Shown piece by piece: positions 39,045 to 50,126 of a stretch of 64,000 nucleotides of DNA. The position numbers and the translations under genes were made by a program. The notes under the pieces are model-generated. The model searched no databases. It was not told the origin of the DNA and saw only the letters and a program-made list of their open reading frames with translations. The stretch is taken from the NCBI RefSeq assembly GCF_900698985.1, contig NZ_LR217730.1:930001-994000 (forward strand), in the 5' to 3' direction. Each line of letters opens with the position of its first letter. Within the stretch, counting starts at the first letter, position 1. This stretch comes from Erwinia_E haradaeae_B (lineage in GTDB: Bacteria; Pseudomonadota; Gammaproteobacteria; Enterobacterales; Enterobacteriaceae).

Positions 39045-39731
39045 ATGAAAAAATGTTTAATTGCTCCATCAATTCTTTCTGCAGATTGTGCTCGACTAGG
39101 AGAGGACATCTCAAAAGCACTAGATGCGGGGGGAGATTTAGTGCATTTTGATGTGATGGATAATCATTATGTTCCTAATCTCACCATGGGGCCGATGGTT
39201 GTTAAATCACTCCGTAATTATGGAATAACTGCACCCATTGATGTTCACTTAATGGTGGAACCTGTTGACTGTATCATCCCATATTTTGCAGAAGCAGGTG
39301 CCAATTATATTACCTTTCATCCAGAAGCATCTAAACATATTGATCGTACATTACAACTAATTAAAGCAAACGGTTGTTGTTCCGGTTTAGCATTAAACCC
39401 TGCTACACCTCTCAGTATTCTTGATTATGTTATGCACAAACTAGACACAATCGTGATTATGTCTGTTAACCCAGGCTTTAGTGGTCAATTATTTATTCCA
39501 AGCACTCTACATAAAATACATCAGGTTCGACAGCTTATTAATAAAAGTGGTTATGATATCTGCTTAGCAGTTGATGGAGGAATAACAATCAGTAATTTTT
39601 CTAAAATTGCCGCCGAAGGCGCCGATATGTTTGTGGTAGGTTCTGCTGTTTTTAATCAGATCGATTATAAAAAGGCTATTGATAGTATGCGATACATAAT
39701 AGAAAATCCCATGCTTTCGTCATATTACTAA
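39045..39731 (+). CDS. rpe: Ribulose-phosphate 3-epimerase Rpe
   Basis: Rpe interconverts ribulose 5-phosphate and xylulose 5-phosphate in the pentose phosphate pathway. The 228-residue TIM-barrel protein (E. coli 225) has APSILSADCARLGED, VHFDVMDNHYVPNLTMGP with catalytic Asp and metal-binding His, DVHLMVEP, NPATPL, VNPGFSGQLFIP and LAVDGGI. An AGGAGA ribosome binding site lies seven bases before the ATG. It is the survivor of the aroK-aroB-damX-dam-rpe-gph-trpS cluster. Confidence 0.97.
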   Translation: MKKCLIAPSILSADCARLGEDISKALDAGGDLVHFDVMDNHYVPNLTMGPMVVKSLRNYGITAPIDVHLMVEPVDCIIPYFAEAGANYITFHPEASKHIDRTLQLIKANGCCSGLALNPATPLSILDYVMHKLDTIVIMSVNPGFSGQLFIPSTLHKIHQVRQLINKSGYDICLAVDGGITISNFSKIAAEGADMFVVGSAVFNQIDYKKAIDSMRYIIENPMLSSYY

Positions 39732-40686
39732 CACCATACACTAACCATTAACTTTTGAAAGATCTTATACTCATCTAAAGATCGCTGATTAGCAATCTCA
39801 GTCTTTCTATATTTCTAATGGTATCTTATAATTTTTTTATTTTATAAAAAATAAACAATTTAGTCTATAAGAACAGAAATCATTGAGCTATACTATTTAA
39901 AAAAATATAAATTTTTTAAAATATTCTATAAAAATAAAAATAATATCAAATCACTTAGAACTATCTAATAATCTTATAGAGCTTAATAAGCTCAATGGAG
40001 ATTTAGTAAATTATTAAATAAATTTCATAAGATCGTATACATTTTCATTAAAAAATATTTAGTTATCAATAAATTTTAACGAATTTAAGTTAAAAAATAT
40101 AATTACTTATAGTGTAATTGATACCACGAAAGTATAATGCCTTTATTTAAATTTTTATAATAGGAAAATTCTTATTATTTTCAATCTTCATAAAGTGCAT
40201 GTTCGTTAGTTTTATTTTATAATGTTGAAACTGCAATTCGAAAGACCTCTTTCTCCTTTTTTCCTTTCTAATAGAATTTTTAATCCTATCTAATCTTCTG
40301 TAATCCTTTACAAACAATGCTCAATCTACTGAAAATTATTCCATGTGAAAAATAAATTTACATGTAATATATTTATACTAGTTATACGTTCTATAATTAG
40401 TATTATACTATATAATACAATGCTATAATATTATATTATACACTATATCTATAATTTATTTCATGATATACAATACTGTTGCGTAAAGATTATTTATCTG
40501 TTTTCTTTATTATTATACTTTTCTATAAAATTTTTATTGTATTTCATGTTTATTCTGGAATCATATGTTGAAAACTCTCTGAATTATTTATATTTTATAT
40601 TGAATGTCAATACATCTAATTATTACTTGAGATTTTATTGTATAAAGTGAATACTTATAGTAATATGTATTTTTTAATCATAATGA
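39732..40686. other. Spacer between convergent rpe and the yeeZ-type gene
   Basis: About 950 bp; gph and trpS, the usual genes after rpe, are not seen. It contains an imperfect hairpin at 39779-39798. A somewhat open minus-strand run near 40150-40330 has no recognisable similarity. Confidence 0.45.
39779..39798 (+). terminator. Possible terminator after rpe
   Basis: AGAT-GCT pairs with AGC-ATCT around a GATT loop with one C/A mismatch, about 50 bp after the rpe stop; the following CAGTCTTTCTATATTTC is only moderately U-rich. Confidence 0.3.
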
Positions 40687-41517
40687 TTATATCATATCCA
40701 TTGGATCCGAATAATAATAAATAAACCCTAAATCTCGACAAATTTTACTACCATCAATTATCTTCCCGGGCTCTCTACTATCATTCAAATAAAAATTTGG
40801 CGGCGGTAAACCCAACTTTTTAGCCGCCTGAGAGTAAAACCTGTTACGCGCCGGATGCTGTGGAGCGCTCAAATTATACAAGCTCCCTCCAGAAGAATTA
40901 CCTAATAATAGAATTATAGCTGTAATTACATCATCAAGATGAACTAAGTTAACACCATGATGTCCATTTTTTAACACATTTTTGCCAACTAAAAAAGAAC
41001 CTGGATGACGTTTTGGACCTACTAGTCCAGCTAATCTTAAAATATCTACTGATACCATTTTTAAACAGGATAACCAGTTTTCCACCTCTAATAAAATACG
41101 TGCAGTAAAACTATGCGGTTTAACTGTTGTATTCTCATTAATGCTAAAAAAGCTCGCTTCATATACAGAAATTGAACTAGTAAAAATTATTCGAGTAATG
41201 GAAAAAGTTGAAGCAATATTTACTAAATTTTGTATAGCTAAAAGGTAGTCACTACTCTGCGTGTTATTAGTAAATTTTCGAGTTAAAGGCAATGTAATAA
41301 CCATAGCGTCTACATTTAGTAGACTTTTTAAATCCTGCTTATGACAAATTAGTTTTGGTGTAAGTTTTAAAAAATAACTATCAATTCCACACATTCGAAC
41401 GGCTTCTACTCCATTCTTAGTAGTCTTGCTGCCACTAACCTGCCAACTTTTCGCTCTCAAAGACAGACCTAATGGAAAGCCTAACCACCCTAACCCAATA
41501 ATCACAACACGTTTCAT
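40687..41517 (-). CDS. yeeZ: NAD(P)-binding SDR-type protein YeeZ
   Basis: A 276-residue protein matching E. coli YeeZ (274), an uncharacterised member of the extended short-chain dehydrogenase / NAD-dependent epimerase superfamily. It starts with a Rossmann motif GLGWLGFPLGLSLRAKSWQVSGSKTT (glycine-rich loop at residues 8-13), then IIFTSSISVYE, RLAGLVGPKRHPGSFL, GVNLVHLDDVITAI, NLSAPQHPARN and KIIDGSKICRDLGF. The substrate is unknown. A GGAG lies six bases before the ATG. In E. coli the gene lies near the his operon leader; no his gene is visible here. Confidence 0.9.
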   Translation of the reverse strand: MKRVVIIGLGWLGFPLGLSLRAKSWQVSGSKTTKNGVEAVRMCGIDSYFLKLTPKLICHKQDLKSLLNVDAMVITLPLTRKFTNNTQSSDYLLAIQNLVNIASTFSITRIIFTSSISVYEASFFSINENTTVKPHSFTARILLEVENWLSCLKMVSVDILRLAGLVGPKRHPGSFLVGKNVLKNGHHGVNLVHLDDVITAIILLLGNSSGGSLYNLSAPQHPARNRFYSQAAKKLGLPPPNFYLNDSREPGKIIDGSKICRDLGFIYYYSDPMDMI

Positions 41518-42630
41518 CTATTAGCTCCATGCTAACTAATATACTTATTGGTCGTAGAAGGTCTACGATAAACATAAATTGCATCCAAAACAAGGTTTTT
41601 AACACATAGGCCATAAAATTTTTATATTACTTATCTCTAAAGTAATGAAAAATTTTTATTTATTATTTTGTTATCTATACATGTTTTTTTCTATTAGAGA
41701 ATCCTAGGATGATGCGAGAATATTTAAATGATATTAAAAATATATATAAATGATCTATACTTAATAAGAAAATTGTCATATTTCTTTAAAGTAACTTCTT
41801 TAAAAAAAATTCATTCCACTCAATTAAACAACAAAGTTAATTGATAAGGACTATTATCTCTAATAATAGTAGATATAAAGAATCATTTGATATATCACCC
41901 TTAATTCCGTTCTATTCTGGCTGTAAGTGCCCTCTTGAGATAGCTATTATTATAATCTTCAACTACCCAAAAACCTAAAAATATTTATTAATATAAAATA
42001 AATTTTTTAAATACAATATATAGATATATAGAATTATTCTATAGTGCGTTTTATTTACCAAAGCGTTACGGATCATTCTAAAATAGTTCTCTCTATTCTG
42101 TGAAATTGTTTGAGAATAAAAAAATAAACTAGATTAAATAAAATTATATATGTAAGATATATAAAAATATTATAAAAACTTGAAATCTCAAAACTTTATT
42201 ATTTTTATAATTTCTAAACACGTAAACATATAAACATAATATAGTTCTTAATATATTAAATAATATTGTATAAAATAAAATTAATTCTTTTATCAATATA
42301 ATTATAATTTTTAATAGTCAACACGACTCTAAAAAAATCGTAGATGAATTTTTACTATTAAATACAAAATTAATATTATATAGTGTTATATATTTTATAT
42401 TAACGAAGGACGTGGATCAAATTAGAACTTTTAACTTTCTCTTTAACTTTGGCTAAATAAAATAGAAAATTTTACATAACTAGTGAAGATTTTATAACTT
42501 TTAATTGCAATCCATTTGATACTGATATACAAGATACTAATAATCTATGTTTTTTACTTTTAGGCATTATATATCACAAAGAATACTTCTAGATTTTTCC
42601 CTAATATGTTAATTAAATGGCAAAACTCTG
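41518..42630. other. Divergent spacer between yeeZ-type gene and pitA
   Basis: About 1.1 kb with no readable gene; promoters for both flanking genes are expected but not assigned. Confidence 0.5.
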
Positions 42631-44133
42631 ATGCTACATTTATTTTCTAGTCTTGATTGTTATACTACATGTTTTTTAATACTAGCGTTATTTTTTGTTT
42701 TATTTTATGAAACTATCAATGGTTTTCACGATACAGCTAATGCCATAGCCACCGTTATCTATACTCGCGCATTACGATCACAATTAGCCGTAGTGATGTC
42801 TGGAGTATTTAATTTCGTAGGTGTGTTATTAGGCGGTTTAAGTGTAGCTTATGCGATTGTCCATCTACTACCAGCTGATCTACTACAAAATGTTAGATCC
42901 GCGCATGGATTAATTATGCTTAGCTCTATGTTGATTGCCTCTATTATCTGGAACTTAGGTACTTGGTATTATGGGTTACCAGCTTCTAGTTCACACACGC
43001 TTATTGGAGGTATTATTGGCGTTAGTGTTACTAATGCCTATCTAACAGGGCATTCACTCTTAGAAGCATTAAATATTCCAAAAATGCTCAATATTCTAAC
43101 ATCATTGATCATTTCACCAATTTTAGGTTTTATACTGGCTGGCAGTCTGATTATTATTCTACGTAGATATTGGGGTGGAAATAAAAAAAGAAAACGCATT
43201 CACATGACACCCAATGAGAGAGAAAAGTTCGATGGCAAAAAAAAACCACCATTTTGGACTAGAATTGCCTTAATTCTCTCAGCAATAGGCGTTAGTTACT
43301 CACATGGCGCTAATGATGGTCAAAAAGGTATTGGTCTCATTATGTTAATTTTAATTGGTATTGCACCTGCTGGTTTTGCAATCAATATGAATGCTAACGA
43401 TTATGACATCTTTCGCACTCGTGATGCCGTGATTCACCTCCAACAATATTATCAAAAACTTACTCCTGATTGCTCACAAAAAATAATCCGAGTGTTACCT
43501 ACTATACCTAATATAAAAGCTCCAAACCACTATATAGATTCAATTAAACATTCTATTTTATCAGATACATTACTATCATGCAAAGAAGCACGCAAGTTAT
43601 TAAATAATCTGGTGAGTTATGATACACTTAGCGTAGAAGAAAAAATACAGTTAAGAAGCTTATTGATATCTATTACTAATACTATAGATCAGATCTCTTG
43701 CTTATCAAGTACGACAAATTCAGATATTCTGTTTTTAAAAAAATTAAAAATAGATTTACTTAATACCGTCGAATATGCCCCATTATGGATTATAATAGCA
43801 ATTGCCTGTGCGTTATCTTTAGGCACTATGGCAGGCTGGCGTCGTATAGCAACAACTATTGGTGAAAGAGTCGGAAAACAGGGGATGACATATGCTCAAG
43901 GCATGTCAGCACAGATTACAGCGGCAGTATCTATTGGGGTAGCTAGTTATACGGGAATCCCAGTATCAACCACACACATCCTTTCTTCATCTGTAGCAGG
44001 TACTATGCTAGCAAGTGGAAATGGTATTCAAGGTCGTACAGTTAAAAATATTCTAATAGCTTGGATACTTACACTTCCTGTCTCAATTATATTATCTAGT
44101 ATCCTATTTTTTATAGCAACCAAATTTATCTGA
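42631..44133 (+). CDS. pitA: Low-affinity phosphate transporter PitA
   Basis: PitA is a proton-driven inner-membrane carrier for metal-phosphate complexes. The 500-residue protein (E. coli 499) has the two duplicated Pit signature regions, NGFHDTANAIATVIYTRALRSQ near the N-terminus and SHGANDGQKGIGLIML in the middle, with GLPASSSHTLIGGIIG and GIPVSTTHILSSSVAG, a charged cytoplasmic segment near 185-210 and a central loop (about 265-375) less conserved than the rest. About ten membrane segments are visible. The ATG has no obvious ribosome binding site. Confidence 0.96.
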   Translation: MLHLFSSLDCYTTCFLILALFFVLFYETINGFHDTANAIATVIYTRALRSQLAVVMSGVFNFVGVLLGGLSVAYAIVHLLPADLLQNVRSAHGLIMLSSMLIASIIWNLGTWYYGLPASSSHTLIGGIIGVSVTNAYLTGHSLLEALNIPKMLNILTSLIISPILGFILAGSLIIILRRYWGGNKKRKRIHMTPNEREKFDGKKKPPFWTRIALILSAIGVSYSHGANDGQKGIGLIMLILIGIAPAGFAINMNANDYDIFRTRDAVIHLQQYYQKLTPDCSQKIIRVLPTIPNIKAPNHYIDSIKHSILSDTLLSCKEARKLLNNLVSYDTLSVEEKIQLRSLLISITNTIDQISCLSSTTNSDILFLKKLKIDLLNTVEYAPLWIIIAIACALSLGTMAGWRRIATTIGERVGKQGMTYAQGMSAQITAAVSIGVASYTGIPVSTTHILSSSVAGTMLASGNGIQGRTVKNILIAWILTLPVSIILSSILFFIATKFI

Positions 44134-45679
44134 AAAATACAATACATTTATAAATTAGTCTAATTATGACTTTTATTAAAGAAATTTATTAGTATATAAT
44201 GATATGGACAATCTCAATATAGATAAATAGCCGCTAATTAAATATTATTTTATAAATAAAAAAATTTTTTTATTTCGGTAATTATTTTTATATTAAGCAT
44301 TATAGTGTTATATTTTTTATTTTATTACATTATCTCATTAATAATATGATTCTTAATCATATTACTAGAACACTGTAAAGAATTTTAAATTTCTTAAATT
44401 CTATTGCGACTTTAGTAATCGTACTACAGAAATCCAAACATCTTTCTGTTAAATATCTAAATCTTAATAAAGCTATATACTAAAAATATAAATATATATA
44501 TCTTATCAAGGTCTGGTAATACATATAGAATAGCTATAAAAAGAAACATATTCTATCATGTCATTACTGTGTAATGATCTTTGATATAAGAATATTTCAA
44601 CATAAATACTATATACATAAAAAGACTAATAATAGAATCGATTTCTATTTTTTTAAGTTATTTGTTAGTTTATAGAAAATTATAACTCAATGAAAATATA
44701 TATTATATGTTTTCTAAACCATAACTTATAATATCAATTATTATTGACACGACCAATAATCCATGCAAGAAAAATAGGAAATTATATGATAACTATATTA
44801 AAATTAGAAAAACACCTGATAGTTTAAAACTAAAAATATTGTAATCACAAATTATAATATATATCACGATAAAAAGTTAATGAAGTATTACCATTCTTAA
44901 TCTATTCTATAATAAAATATTATAATGTAAGTGATATCTTACATTAAAAAATGAAAGCAACTGTGTTATAGATACTATATTCACTGTTAACACTTACCAA
45001 TTTTAGAGATCTTGGTTAGATTCAGTATATTAGATTCAGTATATATTTTATTTTAAAATAAATAAAAAAATAACAACTTAATACTCTATGAACTGCTAAA
45101 CTTTCCATGAAATTATTATAGGATTAAGATAAAATTACAATATCATCAAAGTTATAAATATTTTTATAATATTCTGAATAGATTTTATGAAAAACCACCA
45201 GAAACATTAAGACAAAAAAACTTAAAATAAACTACCTTATAGTGGCTCTTTATATTCACTAATTAACCTTAGAGAGATTTTATAACAACCATTCTATACA
45301 TTTATGGATATCATTAATCTAAAACTAAAATATAAAATCATCTATAATATTGTTATATTTATCTAAACCATTACATAATGTAATTAGCTTCAGGTCTGAT
45401 ATTTTTTTAAAAGTATATTATTAATATACTTACTATCATATATAAAAAATTTATATATAATTCTATGTATCTCATAGTTTATGTTTATGCCTATTCAATA
45501 TAAAATTATCTTAGTCTGTTCACTTATAACGCGCATAATATAAACAATATTGTTAACTATTGTTAATAGTAAATTAATACAATAATTAAGTATATCAAAT
45601 ATTGAAGTACCGCACTAGATTCATCTTTTTCCTCTAAGCCCATAAATATCCATGAGATGATATCACTAGGAAACCTATC
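44134..45679. other. AT-rich non-coding stretch between pitA and rseC
   Basis: About 1.5 kb with no readable gene. A 14-bp tandem duplication is at 45016-45043. rpoE, rseA and rseB, which normally precede rseC, are not seen. Confidence 0.5.
45016..45043. repeat. 14-bp tandem duplication
   Basis: TTAGATTCAGTATA occurs twice in direct succession (45016-45029, 45030-45043) without mismatch in non-coding DNA. Confidence 0.8.
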
Positions 45680-46102
45680 GTGATCAAAACATTAGCAACC
45701 GTAGCATCATGTCAGAATAATATCCTGACGCTACATATTCAAAAAAATATAATGTGCAAAAACTGCTCTCTTTATTTAAACTTATTAGAACCTATCTTAA
45801 GATCTAATAATACGGGGAATATATATAAAATTAAAATTTTTGATACACAAGAGTTTCTTCAAAACCAACAAGTTGAGCTATCTATAAATAAAAATATAAT
45901 TCTTATTATAGCATTCTTTATATACATAACACCATTACTTGGATTATTTACTACAGGTGGAATCTTTCAGATGATTTTCTGCAACGACAAAGTGACAGTA
46001 CCAGCTGCATTATTAGGTGGTATAATAAGTATGTTAATCATTAAAAAAATTTCAAAAATACTCACACGATTAGAATTATTTCAACTAAAAATTCTTAAAT
46101 AA
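45680..46102 (+). CDS. rseC: RseC/MucC-family membrane protein, degenerate
   Basis: RseC is an inner-membrane protein of the rpoE-rseABC operon in E. coli, linked to sigma-E modulation and to SoxR reduction with the Rsx complex. The 140-residue product (E. coli 159) keeps the MIK-ATV start, the middle QQVELSI, a first membrane hairpin near 75-100 (ITPLLGLF) and a second near 112-128 (LLGGIISMLIIKK). E. coli has four clustered cysteines in the N-terminal domain; here only C26 and C29 correspond, plus a new C11. The start is GTG with AGGA eight bases upstream. The C-terminal tail is short. It is alone, without rpoE, rseA or rseB. I am confident of the family, less so of function. Confidence 0.8.
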   Translation: MIKTLATVASCQNNILTLHIQKNIMCKNCSLYLNLLEPILRSNNTGNIYKIKIFDTQEFLQNQQVELSINKNIILIIAFFIYITPLLGLFTTGGIFQMIFCNDKVTVPAALLGGIISMLIIKKISKILTRLELFQLKILK

Positions 46103-47614
46103 AACATTAATGTCTATAATGTAATTATTTTTATATACAGTTCTATTATACTATCATTATGAATAATGTTACTACTAACAGTCTTTACTATTTTAGAACA
46201 AGTAGATATTGTACTTTTATGTAGTAATGAAATAAAATTTACTGGTTATATCTTGTGTAATTATAAAATTTAAATTAAAAAATATATCGATTAAAAAATA
46301 TCATAAAAATTAGTCATAAATTTTTCACATATAAAATGTAATATGTAATATAATAAAATTATATTATATTTATATGATCTTTATCATGTGCTGATTAAAA
46401 ATACACTCTAATCTAGGAAAATTATCTTAAATACCATAATATATAGATATGTTAAAAAATATCTATTAAAAAATTTTTCTATATATTTTTCTGTACTCCA
46501 AGGCATTATCAGAGCACGCCAGTAAAGTAAAAAAATTTAATGCTTTCTAGCTACTCTAAGTCCTATATATATTACAATATTTATGTTCTCTGCTTTAAAT
46601 AAATATCATATTAATATTGAACAATAATAAAATATTTACGCTGCAGTATGTAAATAAAATTGCCTTCAGTCATAATTATAATGACAGGATGCGTGTACTA
46701 TATCATCTTTAATACTATTAAATAATCGATTGCTTCAGAATGCATAATTGATTCTTATTGATTAAATAAGAAAAAAATAAGATAGTATTGATTACTAGTT
46801 AAAGGTTTGATGAATTTTATATATGTCAATATATCAAAATACCAAAAATTTTTGAATAAATCGTATTCACCTTTAATTTATATGGATATCTATAATTATA
46901 GCTAACTACCCTATACTATAACTCTTACCATAATAAAAAATTAAATGATATGTATAGTATTAATAATCTATCCACAAAATTAAGAAAAAATTACCTTTCT
47001 ATCGCTTACATAATCAAACTATATGAGTTTTACATAAAATTTTATGATATTATTAATATTATTTTGTTTTAAAAAAATTAATAATAATGAGTATATCTTT
47101 CCATAACTCTAAATCAAAGATTTATATTCAATCAAAGCATGACATTATTACAAGTTATAACGTATTTTTAGAAAACTATTCCTAGCATAATCAATAAAAT
47201 TATATGTAAAATGCAATAATCAAATTGTCATTACACGATCTATGGTACAAATAAACAACAGCTTAACAGTATTTTTTTAAAAAAATTTATTAATTTTATC
47301 ATAATGTAAATATATTTAAGATGCATTAGTATTGCAGTGCATATCAAAATTAAAATAATTAACTTATACTTAAGATTATCATATATCATATAGATGGCAT
47401 TAGAATAATCAGTTAAGAAATTCTTATCTGTATAGAGCTATCCTTAGATTAAAAATCACCTCCGTAAGATTGCTGTTATTACATTTATATTGCTATATTC
47501 ATATTAATTAATATTATTATACATATTCTGATATTTTAACTATCCGAGCTAAAAGCTCATAAATACTATTTTATCTATAAAACTACTTAAACAAAAAAAA
47601 CTTATGGAGTTTCA
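46103..47614. other. AT-rich non-coding stretch between rseC and cysQ
   Basis: About 1.5 kb with no readable gene. CTATCCACA near 46969, one mismatch from a DnaA box, is the only motif noticed. Confidence 0.5.
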
Positions 47615-48361
47615 ATGTTAAAAGAAGTGTGTCATCTAGCCCGTGAGGCTGGAAATGCTATTATGCAAGTATACAATGGAGAGGCCCCTTTTAATATTAG
47701 ACAAAAAGAAAACCATTCCCCAATAACAACTGCGGATGTTAAGGCACATCACATCATCACCTCAGGACTTAAAAAGATAACCCCTGCAATACCAATTTTA
47801 TCAGAAGAAGAAGTGATATGCTGGGAAATTAGAAAAAACTGGCAAAAATACTGGTTAGTTGATCCATTAGACGGCACAAAAGAATTTATTAAACGTAACG
47901 GTGAGTTTACAGTCAATATTGCCCTAATAAATAAAGGAGAACCGATCCTTGGTGTGGTATATGCGCCAGTATTTGCTATACTTTATTCCGCAACAGAAGG
48001 TACAGCTTGGAAAGAGAATCAAACAAACCGAACACAAATTCAAGTCAAACCCCTAAAACCCCCGGTGGTAGTAGTTAGTCGTTCACACTCAAAAGATGAT
48101 AAAATGTCTAATTACCTTAATACTCTAGGTGATCATCATATAGTAAAAATTGGGTCTTCATTAAAATTTTGTATGGTTGCAGAAGGAAAGGCGCAATTTT
48201 ATTTACGATCAGGGCCTACAAATATTTGGGATACAGGTGCAGGACACGCAATAGCTGTAGCTGCTGGTGCTGAAATCAATGATTGGCAAGGCGGAGCTAT
48301 TAACTATCTCCCAAAAACCTCATTCCTTAACCCAGGATTTCTTGTATCTTCTTCGAAGTAA
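47615..48361 (+). CDS. cysQ: 3'(2'),5'-bisphosphate nucleotidase CysQ
   Basis: CysQ hydrolyses PAP (adenosine 3',5'-bisphosphate), the by-product of CysH, to AMP and phosphate; this prevents PAP build-up during sulfate reduction. The 248-residue protein (E. coli 246) belongs to the lithium-sensitive inositol-monophosphatase superfamily: metal-binding SEEE at 63-66, VDPLDGTKEF with D83, D86 and the DGT core at 86-88, and TNIWDTGAGHA with D206. A GGAG lies six bases before the ATG. It is 23 kb from the cysDNC operon but functionally completes it. Confidence 0.97.
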   Translation: MLKEVCHLAREAGNAIMQVYNGEAPFNIRQKENHSPITTADVKAHHIITSGLKKITPAIPILSEEEVICWEIRKNWQKYWLVDPLDGTKEFIKRNGEFTVNIALINKGEPILGVVYAPVFAILYSATEGTAWKENQTNRTQIQVKPLKPPVVVVSRSHSKDDKMSNYLNTLGDHHIVKIGSSLKFCMVAEGKAQFYLRSGPTNIWDTGAGHAIAVAAGAEINDWQGGAINYLPKTSFLNPGFLVSSSK

Positions 48362-48719
48362 AACTGAGATTCTATTTTTTAAAATTAACTATGAGAACAT
48401 TTTTAGAAAACAAATAAAGTTACTGAATCTCTTTAAACAAAATAAAATTAAGTGTAGAAAAGTTACCCTATCTTTTAAACAGTATCGTCAGTAAATCATC
48501 TTAAAACTTTACTTACTTTAAGCAATAGATTATATTCCATGTAAAATTTTAGCACCTTTAATCTAAATATTATAGCTAACTTATATTAATTTTATATAAA
48601 TTATCTTTTACACCTAAAACTCGTACATCCATATATTAAATATATTTTTACACTTTTTATTTTTATCATGAAGAGTTTAATATAATTATTTATCATGTCC
48701 AACTTTCTAAAATAGAACG
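48362..48719. other. Spacer between convergent cysQ and purB
   Basis: About 360 bp; no gene and no strong terminator seen. A short open run overlapping the end of cysQ in another frame has no family resemblance. Confidence 0.45.
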
Positions 48720-50087
48720 CTATAAATTATCAACTAATTGTATAGCATATCCCAAATAATTTGATGGTGTAATTTTCTGAAGGCGTTCTTTAGCCTGCTT
48801 TGGTAGCGCTAGATTATCAATAAATATCTTAATATCTTCAGAAGACACCAACTTTCCACGACTAAACTCCTTCAATATTTCATAAGAGTCTACAATACCA
48901 TATCTACGCATTATTACCTGAATTGGCTCTGCTAAGATTTCCCAGTGATCATTTAGTTCATTAAGCAGCGAAGTATGATTTATTTCTAGTTTGACAATCC
49001 CACTAAAAATAGCTTGATAAGCAGTTATGGAGTATCCTAAGCACACGCCTAAATTACGAAGAACAGTTGAATCGGTTAGGTCACGCTGCCAACGAGAAAT
49101 TGGTAATTTATTTGCAAGGTGCTGCATGATAATGTTGGCTAATCCAAGATTACCTTCAGAATTTTCAAAGTTTATTGGATTAACCTTATGCGGCATGGTA
49201 GATGAACCAATTTCTCCAGAAACTGTTTTTTGTTTAAAATGATTTAATGCAATATAACCCCATAAATCACGATTAAAATCGATTAAAATCGTATTAAATC
49301 GCATCATGCAATGCAGCATCTCTGCAATAAAATCATGCGGCTCAATCTGTGTCGTATATGGATTCCATGTAACACCTAATGAAATGACAAACTCCTGACT
49401 GAATTGATGCCAGTCCACTTCTGGATAAGCGATCTTGTGTGCATTATAATTACCAACAGCGCCATTTATTTTACCTAGAATCTTTAAATTATTAAACTGT
49501 TCCAATTGCCGTTGCAATCTGTACGCTATATTACCCATTTCTTTACCTAATGTCGTAGGTGTCGCTGGCTGTCCATGAGTACGCGAAAGAAGAGGAACAT
49601 CTCGATATTTCTTAGCAAGGCCCCTGATTACAGTAATCATATGCTGCCAATATGGAATAATAATTTTTTGACGCGAATGCTCTAACATAAGCGCGTACGA
49701 TAAATTATTGATATCCTCTGAAGTACAAGCAAAATGAATAAATCGGGATGCAGCATGCAGAGTCGGCACAGTAGACATCTTTTCTTTCAAAAAATACTCT
49801 ACTGACTTAACATCATGATGCGTAGTTTTTTCGATAGTCTTGATACATAATGCATCCTTTTCACTGAAATTTATAACAAGCGAATCAAGAAACTTATTAT
49901 CAATCTCAGAAAATTTAGGGATCTCTTGAATCTCGGAGCAAGTAGATAGCTTTTGTAACCAACGTATTTCAACTTGAAGACGAAACTTTAATAAGCCATA
50001 TTCGCTAAAAACAGACCGCAGTAATATAAGTTTTTCGCCATATCGACCATCTATAGGTGATATAGCAGTTAACGAGGACAATTCCAT
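48720..50087 (-). CDS. purB: Adenylosuccinate lyase PurB
   Basis: PurB acts twice in purine synthesis, releasing fumarate from SAICAR and from adenylosuccinate. The 455-residue protein (E. coli 456) has LTAISPIDGRYGEK, the TTHHDVKSVEYFL and SRTHGQPATPTTLGKE catalytic regions, the signature SSTMPHKVNPINFENSEGN, and ends in YLGYAIQLVDNL. AGAGAAG lies before the ATG. It is the last gene of the mnmA-hflD-purB unit, 39 bp after hflD, as in E. coli. Confidence 0.97.
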   Translation of the reverse strand: MELSSLTAISPIDGRYGEKLILLRSVFSEYGLLKFRLQVEIRWLQKLSTCSEIQEIPKFSEIDNKFLDSLVINFSEKDALCIKTIEKTTHHDVKSVEYFLKEKMSTVPTLHAASRFIHFACTSEDINNLSYALMLEHSRQKIIIPYWQHMITVIRGLAKKYRDVPLLSRTHGQPATPTTLGKEMGNIAYRLQRQLEQFNNLKILGKINGAVGNYNAHKIAYPEVDWHQFSQEFVISLGVTWNPYTTQIEPHDFIAEMLHCMMRFNTILIDFNRDLWGYIALNHFKQKTVSGEIGSSTMPHKVNPINFENSEGNLGLANIIMQHLANKLPISRWQRDLTDSTVLRNLGVCLGYSITAYQAIFSGIVKLEINHTSLLNELNDHWEILAEPIQVIMRRYGIVDSYEILKEFSRGKLVSSEDIKIFIDNLALPKQAKERLQKITPSNYLGYAIQLVDNL

Positions 50088-50126
50088 TATAACTTCTCTA
50101 GGGTTAAGGTGATAACATTTTTATAC

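Noticed and set aside
40150..40330. Moderately open minus-strand run rich in Lys and Arg between rpe and the yeeZ-type gene
   Set aside because: No start with a ribosome binding site, no similarity to gph or trpS, and the composition is what AT-rich DNA gives by chance.
48267..48494. 75-codon plus-strand frame overlapping the end of cysQ
   Set aside because: It overlaps conserved cysQ sequence in another frame and becomes low-complexity Lys/Asn/Phe afterwards.
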